This document shows positions 25,120 to 32,583 of a DNA stretch of 64,000 nt, in pieces; position 1 is the first letter of the stretch, and every line of letters starts with the position of its first letter. The notes under the pieces were generated by a model. That model saw nothing but the letters and a program-made list of their open reading frames with translations. It did not search any database and was not told where the DNA came from. The DNA is taken from assembly GCF_040685555.1 (NCBI RefSeq), contig NZ_JBFBIK010000002.1:128938-192937 (forward strand), in the 5' to 3' direction. The translations under genes were made by a program, and so were the position numbers. The stretch comes from Sphaerisporangium sp040685555 (GTDB lineage: Bacteria; Actinomycetota; Actinomycetes; Streptosporangiales; Streptosporangiaceae).

Positions 25120-26253
25120 ATGGACACCCTAACCCGGATAGCACAGCGCTTCCCGCTGGTCGCCCGCGCAAGACCAGCCTGTCAGCCACTCGATATGCGG
25201 GTCGCGGAGGTATGCGATCTCGCGCGGACCGCCGCCAGCCAGACCGGCACCGACTGCCTGGCCTTGGCCGCTACGGCGCACAACAAGGCGGCATTGATCG
25301 CCAGCGACTGCGGCCTCGTCGACCTCGCCCGGGCTCTGTGCTGGCAGCAGTTTCACGTCTACCTGCGCGCCCAGCCGTTGGGTGCGCAGGCGGCACGGCA
25401 CGCCCTGGAACCGGTCGTCAACCTCGCCCGACTGCTGATCCGCGGTGGCGACGGCCAGGGCGCCTACGGACTGCTCGACATGCTGTACCAAGCGGTCCGG
25501 TACCGCACAGATGCCGTGATCGACGGCATGCCGGTCTCCTTCCTCAACCTCACCGCCTCGGATGAGGATCACCGCACGCTCTGCCAGTGGCTGTGGACGG
25601 TTCTGCTGGCCGACGGCACCCGAGCGCTGGCCGGCGCGGGCAGATGGGACCAGGCACTGGCGCACGCCGAGCAGCACAGCGGCGTCGGCCGGCGGTTGCT
25701 GGACGGACGGCAGGTGGCGGTCCTGGCTCGCTGCATCGCAGGTGACCCTGCCTCAGCCCTGGCACTTGTCGAAGAAAGTGCAATGTCTGAAACGTGGGAG
25801 CATCCGGTCGCGGCGTGTCTCACCGTGCTCTGCCTCAGGGCCGACGACCGACCGGCCGAGCTCGCTACCTCCGCCATGGAGAAGCACTACCTTGAGCTCG
25901 CGCTCTCGCCAGGACTCCTGATATTCCGTACACGCCTGGGCATGACCGTGGTCGACCTGGCCGGTGGCGCCGAGCGGCCCGGCGCGGCCCGAGCCGTCGC
26001 TCGTCTTGTGGGCGAGGCAGTGGCGGCCGGGGATGGCTACGCAGCAAGGGACGTGCTCGCGCACGACGCGTGCCGGCCGATGATCACCAGTGCCCAGGAG
26101 CGGGCACTCGCCTCAGCCGTCCAGTCCTCCGGGCTTGGACGTGGTGCGATGCCGCCCCAACTGCTGGCTGATCTCCTCACAGCGGTGGAGACGAGCGAGA
26201 CCGCGGCGGCGCGCAGCCTGAACGCCCCCACCCGGGCGCGGCTCCAAACCTGA
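25120..26253 (+). CDS. Helical-repeat protein next to the FxLD methyltransferase
   Basis: A 377-residue soluble, alanine/leucine-rich protein made of TPR-like helical hairpins (ALAATAHNKAALIA, LVDLARALCWQQF, RWDQALAHAEQHSGVG). It has no signal peptide, membrane segment or HTH. The ATG at 25120 is one base after the methyltransferase stop, so the two are coupled. Similar proteins accompany FxLD-system genes in other actinobacteria as far as I recall; the function is not known. Confidence 0.7.
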   Translation: MDTLTRIAQRFPLVARARPACQPLDMRVAEVCDLARTAASQTGTDCLALAATAHNKAALIASDCGLVDLARALCWQQFHVYLRAQPLGAQAARHALEPVVNLARLLIRGGDGQGAYGLLDMLYQAVRYRTDAVIDGMPVSFLNLTASDEDHRTLCQWLWTVLLADGTRALAGAGRWDQALAHAEQHSGVGRRLLDGRQVAVLARCIAGDPASALALVEESAMSETWEHPVAACLTVLCLRADDRPAELATSAMEKHYLELALSPGLLIFRTRLGMTVVDLAGGAERPGAARAVARLVGEAVAAGDGYAARDVLAHDACRPMITSAQERALASAVQSSGLGRGAMPPQLLADLLTAVETSETAAARSLNAPTRARLQT

Positions 26254-26515
26254 CAGCACGACGTCCAGGCTGCGCCCACTCCAGCGCGATCCTCCGACGA
26301 CGTGTTTCCGGTCCCTGCCACCAGGTTACGACTACTGGTCGAGTTCGTACCGAAAGAATCGTCCCGCGAGAAGAACATCCCCCGCAGCGGAGAACTACTA
26401 CCAGCGCGTATGACCTGAAGAAGCTTGAGCGGGAGGAGTACCTCAGAAAGCTTCGGGCGCGCCCATGGGGCAGGGCGCGCAGCCCTCCCCCCAGTGCGCG
26501 CAACTGTCATGCAGG

Positions 26516-26971
26516 TCAAGGCCTGATTTGGATCAGAAGCTGGCAGATGCAACGCGGGCTCTCCTGGACATATTCGCGTGGACCGACTTCGAACCAGACA
26601 CCGGTGCTTCCCTTGGAAATGTCCCGAGTGAATCCCCACCGGGCGGACAGTTGGTCAACGAGCGAGATCCCCCGGCCTCCCGTGGAATCCGGCCCCCCGT
26701 TGCGAAGGTACGGGACTTTGTTCGAGCCGCGGTCGAGGACGGCGACAAGGGCTCGGGCGTTGTCGCGCGAGACCAGGACCAGGACCAGGAAAGACGGTGC
26801 ACCACCCTCACCGCCACAGGATCCGTGTTGGATGGCGTTCGTGGCGAGTTCGCTGGTGAGGAGAATCGCGATCTCTTGTGCGGGATGGTGTTCGCCAAGC
26901 AGTTCCCCTACGAAGCGGCGGGCTTTCGCCACTTGGTCAGTCGAGCAAGGGAAGCGCCGTGAGATCACCAT
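26516..26971 (-). CDS. ATP-binding regulator of the RsbW/HATPase_c_2 type
   Basis: A 151-residue GHKL-fold protein: the N-box is ILLTSELATNAIQHG, and G-box features are VAVLDRGSNKV and STGGRGISLVDQLSARWG. Such small actinobacterial proteins are anti-sigma-factor kinases or orphan regulators. The frame is open to 27127, but ATG 26971 (MVISRRFPCS) fits the family's usual start. It is co-directional with the hypothetical gene at 27094 and close to a DUF5753 HTH/DUF397 pair, a common grouping in mycelial actinobacteria. Confidence 0.8.
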   Translation of the reverse strand: MVISRRFPCSTDQVAKARRFVGELLGEHHPAQEIAILLTSELATNAIQHGSCGGEGGAPSFLVLVLVSRDNARALVAVLDRGSNKVPYLRNGGPDSTGGRGISLVDQLSARWGFTRDISKGSTGVWFEVGPREYVQESPRCICQLLIQIRP

Positions 26972-27093
26972 GTCCGACGGCGGGGCGCCTGCTGAGCCGC
27001 CTAGCCTCAGGCTTGCGGCGGGAGCGGCGGATCGAGAGCGGATGTAGGCCGACACCGTTCTGGCCAGGTGTGATAGTCGCAAAGGTGGCGTTC

Positions 27094-27486
27094 TCATGCG
27101 ACTCGCCTCGCCACCGGTGCACGCCACGGCCGCAGAGGACCAGTGTTGACCGTGCGTGCACCCGGGTGAGGACCGAGAGATGCGTTCTCGCCGGCAGCCT
27201 GGAGTTGCGCCTCACAGTCCTGGACCTGTCGCAGGAGCGCTGCCAGTTGATCGGGGTCAGCAGCTTCGATGAGCCCGGTCACCGTCGAGGCACACCTCGG
27301 TTGCATCGCCCACCAAGATCTGGTGGCTTTGCCGTGCCATATCAGCCAGTCAGGGAACTGGTTGGTGAGAAGCCGTGCCAGTACGGCCGGGGCGGTCCCT
27401 GCGTACGCCCCACTCAGGCGCACCCCAGGTACCTCGTACGGGGCCTGACCTGCTCGGACGGCGTACTGGGATTGGGCATCAGTCAT
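27094..27486 (-). CDS. Hypothetical protein, 130 residues
   Basis: A small protein with conserved-looking aromatic motifs (FPDWLIWHGKATRSWWAM) and a helical tail (PDQLAALLRQVQDCEAQLQA). It has no signal or membrane segment. Similar short proteins sit beside DUF5753-type regulators and RsbW-like ATPases in Streptosporangiales, as here. A purine stretch (GAAGG) lies about 10 bp upstream of the ATG at 27486. Function is unknown. Confidence 0.6.
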   Translation of the reverse strand: MTDAQSQYAVRAGQAPYEVPGVRLSGAYAGTAPAVLARLLTNQFPDWLIWHGKATRSWWAMQPRCASTVTGLIEAADPDQLAALLRQVQDCEAQLQAAGENASLGPHPGARTVNTGPLRPWRAPVARRVA

Positions 27487-27762
27487 CGCGTTTGACCCTT
27501 CGCTGCGTCGGTGGCGGACGAATGGGCGGGTGCGCGGAGATGGACAGGTCGCGTATGCGCTTCATTTGACCTGGCCGATCTGAGCCCATGCCGTCATCTA
27601 TTTAGTCACGTTTAGCAGGCACGCTCTCACATTCCGTGACTGCTCTTGTACGATGACCGATGAGTTCCAAGGCCGCAACCTTTTGGGAACGAAACCTTTC
27701 ATGATCGCAAGATTTCGCGTGACGATAGCGGTCGGTAAGCGGGCAAATACGAGAGGAACTAC

Positions 27763-28617
27763 ATGGTTATGCGTAGCGCCACGATCCGTAGCAAGTGGCT
27801 CGGCAGCGCTCTCTTGAAGATCCGCAAGGCCGCGGGGCTGACGATCGACGACGTGTCCGCGCGTACCAAGTGGCCCCCGGCAAAGATCAGCCGTATTGAG
27901 AATGGAGTGGTGCGCGTCCACTGGGGTGACGTCGCCGATCTTCTCGATCTGTACCAGCTCACTGACGGAGCCCAGCGCGAAGCCCTCCTGGGGCTCGCCA
28001 GGAGTGCCCGGGAGCAAGGATGGTGGCACGCTTACGGCGCGACGCTCAACCACCCCTTCGCCGATCTCCTTGGCCTGGAGGCCACGTCGTGCGCGATCAG
28101 TACCTATGAAACTCAGATCATGCCTGGGTTGCTGCAGACGCCCGAGTACGCGCTTGCCATGGTGGGTGCCAGCCGGGTCTGGGAGCGGCCTGAAGACGTC
28201 GCGACGTTCGTGGACATCAGGACGGCTCGTCAGGCAGTGCTGACTCGATCAGAGCCGATCAATCTGTGGGCGATCCTGGGAGAGGCCGTACTTCGTCAGC
28301 GGGTCGGTGGATCTGAGGTGATGCGCGGTCAACTCCGGCATCTCCGTGAGATGGCGGCACGACCCAACATCACCATCCAGGTCCTGCCCTTCTCCGCCGG
28401 CGCGTCGACCGGCATGTACGGCCCGTACGTCGTTCTTGAGTTCCCTCAGCCCGGGCTGGGCAAGGTCGTCTTCCTGGAGAACCTCACAGGCGGGCTGTAT
28501 CTCGAAACCGAAGAAGAGGTCGGTAGATATACGCTGGCATTTGACCATCTGCGGGCGTCTGCACTACCGACAGAAGAGTCGATGAAGCTGATCTCCGCGG
28601 TAGCCGGCGAACTGTAG
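27763..28617 (+). CDS. HTH (XRE) regulator with DUF5753 domain
   Basis: A 284-residue DNA-binding protein. The XRE-type HTH spans residues about 15-70 (LLKIRKAAGLTIDDVSART, then AKISRIENG). The C-terminal DUF5753 region shows YETQIMPGLLQTPEYALAM and ITIQVLPFSAGA. This is the Scr1-like family found in many copies in mycelial actinobacteria, each usually beside a DUF397 gene. GAGAGGAA lies 5 bp before the ATG at 27763. The DUF397 gene starts 3 bp after its stop. Confidence 0.92.
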   Translation: MVMRSATIRSKWLGSALLKIRKAAGLTIDDVSARTKWPPAKISRIENGVVRVHWGDVADLLDLYQLTDGAQREALLGLARSAREQGWWHAYGATLNHPFADLLGLEATSCAISTYETQIMPGLLQTPEYALAMVGASRVWERPEDVATFVDIRTARQAVLTRSEPINLWAILGEAVLRQRVGGSEVMRGQLRHLREMAARPNITIQVLPFSAGASTGMYGPYVVLEFPQPGLGKVVFLENLTGGLYLETEEEVGRYTLAFDHLRASALPTEESMKLISAVAGEL

Positions 28618-28620
28618 GAA

Positions 28621-28848
28621 GTGCGTGTGGAACAGCTGACCGGACCTTCTGCCACTGAGTTTCAGGTCAGATGGCGTAAGAGCAGCCACAGCGGTGACAA
28701 CAGCAACTGCGTCGAAGTCGCCGCCCTGGCCAACGGTGATGTGGCCGTACGCGACTCGAAGAATCCTGTTGGCCCAGCGTTGATCCTCGCGGCGGACGAG
28801 TGGGCGTCGTTCGCCGGTGCGCTCCGGGCGGGTCTGCTCCGTCCGTAG
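28621..28848 (+). CDS. DUF397 protein
   Basis: A 75-residue protein with the DUF397 hallmarks WRKSSHSGDNSNCVEVA and VAVRDSKNP. It starts with GTG at 28621, directly after the HTH gene, so the two are co-translated. DUF397 proteins are thought to act with their cognate HTH protein, possibly as a toxin/antitoxin-like or signalling pair (Scr2-type); this is family knowledge and not shown here. Confidence 0.92.
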   Translation: MRVEQLTGPSATEFQVRWRKSSHSGDNSNCVEVAALANGDVAVRDSKNPVGPALILAADEWASFAGALRAGLLRP

Positions 28849-28900
28849 ACCCTGGCCCGCCGGATCTATCACCGAAGACAAGCTGAAGGTCGAGCCGGAA

Positions 28901-28937
28901 ACAGTGATCGCCCGAGCTGGGCTCGGGCGATCACTGT
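28901..28937. terminator. Strong hairpin after ilvC
   Basis: ACAGTGATCGCCCGAGC (28901-28917) pairs perfectly with GCTCGGGCGATCACTGT (28921-28937) around a 3-base loop. It ends 22 bp past the ilvC stop and 52 bp past the convergent DUF397 stop, so it probably serves both. Confidence 0.8.
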
Positions 28938-28959
28938 CACGCGGAATGGCCGAGGAGGG

Positions 28960-29955
28960 TTACTTCTCCTTGAGCCAGCTCATCATCGGGCGGAGCTTGG
29001 CGCCGGTCTTCTCGATGGAGTGCTCGGCCAGCTCCTCGCGGTACTTGCGGAAGTTGCTCTGGCCGCTGTCGAACTCGTCGACGAGCTCGCGGGCGAACTC
29101 GCCCGACTTGATCTCGCCGAGGATGCGCTCCATCTCCTTCTTGGTCTCGGAGTTCACGATGCGCGGCCCGCGCGAGTAGCCGCCGTACTCGGCGGTGTCG
29201 GAGACGGACCAGTACATCTTGGAGATGCCGCCCTCGTACATGAGGTCGACGATGAGCTTCATCTCGTGGAGGCACTCGAAGTAGGCGACCTCGGGCTGGT
29301 AGCCGGCCTCGATCAGCGTCTCGAATCCGGTCTTGATCAGCTCGGACACGCCGCCGCACAGCACGGCCTGCTCGCCGAACAGGTCGGTCTCGGTCTCCTC
29401 GGTGAAGGTCGTCTTCAGCGCGCCGGCGCGGGTGCCACCGATGGCCTTGGCGTACGAGAGCACCAGCGGCCAGGCGTCGCCGGTCGCGTCGCGCTCGACG
29501 GCGACGAGGACGGGGACGCCGCGGCCGGCGGTGAACTGCCGGCGGACCAGGTGACCCGGGCCCTTGGGCGCCACCATGGCGACGTCCACGCCCTCGGGAG
29601 CGTCGATCAGGCCGTAGCGGATGTTGAGGCCGTGCCCGAAGAACAGCGCGTCGCCCTCGACGAGGTTCGGCGCGACGTGCTCGGCGTACAGGTGACGCTG
29701 GATGTGGTCGGGCGCGAGGATCATGATGAGGTCGGCCTCCTCGGCCGCCTCCCCCGGGCTGACGACGCGCAGGCCGTCGTTCTCGGCCTTCTCGCGGCTC
29801 TTGGAGCCCTCGGGCAGACCGACCCGGACGTCCACGCCGGAGTCACGGAGCGACAGCGCGTGGGCGTGGCCCTGGCTGCCGTACCCGAGCACGGCCACGT
29901 GCCGACCTTGGATGATCGACAGGTCGGCGTCGTCGTCGTAGAAGATCTCAGTCAC
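28960..29955 (-). CDS. ilvC: Ketol-acid reductoisomerase (NADP+)
   Basis: Second common step of valine/isoleucine synthesis. The 331-residue class I enzyme has VLGYGSQGHAHALSLRDSG near residue 21, APKGPGHLVRR, and the KARI metal-site segments DLFGEQAVLCGG and YFECLHEMKLIVDLMYEGG. The start is a GTG at 29955 with AAAGG upstream. It is the last gene of ilvB-ilvN-ilvC, ending at a strong hairpin. Confidence 0.96.
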   Translation of the reverse strand: MTEIFYDDDADLSIIQGRHVAVLGYGSQGHAHALSLRDSGVDVRVGLPEGSKSREKAENDGLRVVSPGEAAEEADLIMILAPDHIQRHLYAEHVAPNLVEGDALFFGHGLNIRYGLIDAPEGVDVAMVAPKGPGHLVRRQFTAGRGVPVLVAVERDATGDAWPLVLSYAKAIGGTRAGALKTTFTEETETDLFGEQAVLCGGVSELIKTGFETLIEAGYQPEVAYFECLHEMKLIVDLMYEGGISKMYWSVSDTAEYGGYSRGPRIVNSETKKEMERILGEIKSGEFARELVDEFDSGQSNFRKYREELAEHSIEKTGAKLRPMMSWLKEK

Positions 29956-29997
29956 TAGGTTGCCTTTCGTGATTTCGTACGGCTCGCGCCCGCGCGC

Positions 29998-30522
29998 TCA
30001 AGCGCTGCGGTCCAGGGCCCGGAGCGAGCGGTCGGTGATGGAACGGGCGCCGCGGCCGATGGCCACCATGCCCGACTGGACGAGCTCTTTGATGCCGAAC
30101 GGCTCAAGCACCCTGATGAAGGCGTCGAGCTTGTCCGGCGTGCCGGTGACCTCGATGGTCACCGCGTCCGTGGCGACGTCCACGCAGCGGGCGCGGAAGA
30201 GCTGCACGAGCTCCAGCACGTGGCTGCGCGTCTCGGCGTCGGCCCTGACCTTGATCAGTGTCAGCTCGCGCTGCACGGACTGGGAGGGGTCGAGCTCGAC
30301 GATCTTGATCACGTTGACCAGCTTGTTGAGCTGCTTCGTGACCTGCTCGAGCGGTAGCTCGGCGACGCTGACGACGATGGTCATCCGCGAGACGTCGGCG
30401 TGCTCCGTCGGCCCGACGGCCAGTGAGTCGATGTTGAAGCCCCGCCTGCTGAACAGCGAGGCGACCCGGGCGAGGACGCCCGGCTTGTTCTCGACGAGAA
30501 CCGACAGCGTGTGGCGGCTCAT
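29998..30522 (-). CDS. ilvN: Acetolactate synthase small (regulatory) subunit
   Basis: A 174-residue ACT-domain subunit giving valine feedback to IlvB. It starts MSRHTLSVLVENKPGVLARV and contains FSRRGFNIDSLAVGPTE, the classic ACT ligand loop. ATG 30522 has GGGAGGGA 5 bp upstream; longer in-frame extensions overlap ilvB and are discarded. It lies 40 bp after ilvB and 42 bp before ilvC. Confidence 0.95.
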   Translation of the reverse strand: MSRHTLSVLVENKPGVLARVASLFSRRGFNIDSLAVGPTEHADVSRMTIVVSVAELPLEQVTKQLNKLVNVIKIVELDPSQSVQRELTLIKVRADAETRSHVLELVQLFRARCVDVATDAVTIEVTGTPDKLDAFIRVLEPFGIKELVQSGMVAIGRGARSITDRSLRALDRSA

Positions 30523-30562
30523 GCGTTCCCTCCCGAGAAACCCGTCAGGCGTGCGAAGCGGC

Positions 30563-32314
30563 TCACAGCAGCTCCTCGTTGTCCCACACGGGAGCCATGT
30601 CCCGAGCGATCTTGATCTCGTCGTTGCCGGTGCCGGCCGCGACCATGGGCCAGACCATCGCGTCCTTGTGGACGACGAAGTCGATGACCACGGGGACGTC
30701 ATTGATCTCCATGGCCTTGCGGATCGTCGCGTCGACGTCCTCGGGCCGCTCGCACCGCAGGCCGACGCAACCGTACGCCTCCGCCAGCTTGACGAAGTCG
30801 GGGATGCGACGGACCGTCTTCAGGTCGGAGTTCGAGTAGCGCTGGTTGTAGAACAGCGTCTGCCACTGCCTGATCATGCCGAGGTTGCCGTTGTTGATGA
30901 CGGCCACCTTGATCGGCACACCTTCGATCGCGCAGGTGGCGAGCTCCTGGTTGGTCATCTGGAAGCAACCGTCGCCGTCGATGGCCCACACCGTGGCCTC
31001 TGGCCGGCCCATCTTGGCGCCCATCGCGGCCGGGACCGCGAAGCCCATGGTGCCCGCGCCGCCGGAGTTGATGAACGTGCCGGGGTTCTCGTACTTGACG
31101 AACTGCGCGGCCCACATCTGGTGCTGGCCGACCCCCGCCAGGTAGTAGGCGTCCGGCCCGACGATCTCGCTCAGCCGCTCGATGACGTACTGGGGGGCCA
31201 GCGCGCCGTCCTCCGCCTTGTCGTACCCGAGGGGGTAGGTGTCCTTGTAGCCCTGGAGCGTGGTCCACCAGGCGGTGTAGTCGCCGGCGCGGCCCTCGTC
31301 GTGCTCGTGCTTGACCGCCGCGACCAGGTCGGTGAGGACCTCGCGGCAGTCGCCCACGATCGGGACGTCCGCGTGGCGGTTCTTGGAGATCTCGGCCGGG
31401 TCGATGTCGGCGTGGATCACCTTGGCGTGCGGGGCGAAGCTGTCGAGCCTGCCGGTCACGCGGTCGTCGAAGCGCGTGCCGAGAGCGATGATCAGATCGC
31501 TGCGCTGGAGGCCGCCGACGGCCGCGACCGTGCCGTGCATGCCGGGCATGCCGAGGTGCAGGTGGTGGCTGTCGGGGAAGGTGCCCCTGGCCGTCAGCGT
31601 GGTGACCACGGGGATGCCGGTCAGCTCGGCCAGCTCGGCCAGCTCGGCGGACGCCCGCGCTTTGTGCACGCCGCCGCCGACGTAGAGCACCGGCCGCTTG
31701 GCCTCGACCAGGAGGCGCGCGGCCTCCCTGATCTGCTTGGAGTGCGGCCGGGTGACCGGGCGGTAGCCGGGCAGGCGCATGGTGGGCGGCCACGCGAAGG
31801 CGGTGGTCGCCTGGAGCGCGTCCTTGGAGATGTCGACCACCACGGGGCCCGGACGGCCGGTGGAGGCGATGTGGAAGGCCTCGGCGATGATCCGGGGGAT
31901 CTCGTCGGCATTGGTCACCAGGAAGTTGTGCTTGGTGATCGGCATGGTGATGCCGGAGATGTCGGCTTCCTGGAAGGCGTCCGTGCCGATCAGCGGCGCG
32001 ACGACCTGGCCGGTGATCGCGACGATCGGCACCGAGTCCATGTAGGCGTCGGAGATCGCGGTCACGAGGTTAGTGGCGCCGGGACCGCTCGTGGCCATGC
32101 AGACCCCGACGCGGCCGGTCGCCTGGGCGTACCCCTCGGCCGCGTGGCCGGCACCCTGCTCGTGGCGTACGAGCACGTGCCTGACCTTGGTGGAGTCGTA
32201 GAGCGGGTCGTAGGCGGGCAGGATCGCACCGCCGGGGATCCCGAACACCGTGTCGACCCCGACCTGTTCCAGTGCCCTGACGAGGGCCTGCGCACCTGTC
32301 ATCTCTTCGGTCAT
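30563..32314 (-). CDS. ilvB: Acetolactate synthase large (catalytic) subunit
   Basis: ThDP- and FAD-dependent condensation of pyruvate units, or pyruvate with 2-oxobutyrate. With 583 residues, it shows the catalytic Glu region VLVRHEQGAGHAAEGYA, ATSGPGATNLVTAI and the ThDP motif AIDGDGCFQMTNQELAT...NNGNLGM. ATG 32314 is chosen because AAGGAAACG stands about 9 bp upstream. An in-frame ATG at 32353 begins directly at the attenuator T-run and is unlikely. Confidence 0.95.
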   Translation of the reverse strand: MTEEMTGAQALVRALEQVGVDTVFGIPGGAILPAYDPLYDSTKVRHVLVRHEQGAGHAAEGYAQATGRVGVCMATSGPGATNLVTAISDAYMDSVPIVAITGQVVAPLIGTDAFQEADISGITMPITKHNFLVTNADEIPRIIAEAFHIASTGRPGPVVVDISKDALQATTAFAWPPTMRLPGYRPVTRPHSKQIREAARLLVEAKRPVLYVGGGVHKARASAELAELAELTGIPVVTTLTARGTFPDSHHLHLGMPGMHGTVAAVGGLQRSDLIIALGTRFDDRVTGRLDSFAPHAKVIHADIDPAEISKNRHADVPIVGDCREVLTDLVAAVKHEHDEGRAGDYTAWWTTLQGYKDTYPLGYDKAEDGALAPQYVIERLSEIVGPDAYYLAGVGQHQMWAAQFVKYENPGTFINSGGAGTMGFAVPAAMGAKMGRPEATVWAIDGDGCFQMTNQELATCAIEGVPIKVAVINNGNLGMIRQWQTLFYNQRYSNSDLKTVRRIPDFVKLAEAYGCVGLRCERPEDVDATIRKAMEINDVPVVIDFVVHKDAMVWPMVAAGTGNDEIKIARDMAPVWDNEELL

Positions 32315-32352
32315 CGGCTCGTTTCCTTGCGTGGCTGAGCTGGGTGTGGCCA

Positions 32353-32434
32353 TAAAAAATGCCCCGCCCGCCGGGAGAGGCGGTGCTGGGGCTGGCGCGC
32401 AGGCTGGGGACTCTTCGTCAGCGACCCGCGCGCC
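32353..32434 (-). promoter_or_regulatory. Transcription attenuator upstream of ilvB
   Basis: On the minus strand GGCGCGCGGG (32425-32434), inside the end of the leader peptide, pairs with CCTGCGCGCC (32394-32403, one G-T). It is followed by a terminator stem between 32392 and 32361 (GCCCC...CCGCC with GGCGG...GGGGC) and six Ts at 32354-32359. The layout matches the cimA leader: arginine/alanine/glycine codons of the leader form the first arm, then the terminator. It likely couples ilvBNC expression to charged branched-chain tRNAs. Confidence 0.75.
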
Positions 32435-32501
32435 GGCGAAGTACTACACCGTCAAGCCAGGCTCGCGAGAGCCCGGCGATGAGGTCCCCAGTGATACGCA
32501 T
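32418..32501 (-). CDS. Leader peptide of ilvBNC
   Basis: A 27-residue frame from ATG 32501 whose second half reads WLDGVVLRRRAGR and stops just before the attenuator. Val-Val-Leu codons (GTA GTA CTT) lie directly ahead of the RRRAGR run that forms the stem arm. Two GTA and one CTT are uncommon in this GC-rich genome, which suits a stalling sensor. Leu-Ile codons occur earlier too. The true start could be internal, since no clear ribosome-binding site is seen. Confidence 0.7.
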   Translation of the reverse strand: MRITGDLIAGLSRAWLDGVVLRRRAGR

Positions 32502-32583
32502 GCCGCAACGATAGCCCCTGACACATCCGACGTGTCAAATCCCCGGACACATGTCTCACCATATGGGATGTCGGGCGTTTAAG

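Noticed and set aside
32315..32353. Alternative ilvB start at 32353
   Set aside because: It abuts the attenuator T-run and lacks a ribosome-binding site, while 32314 has AAGGAAACG at proper spacing.
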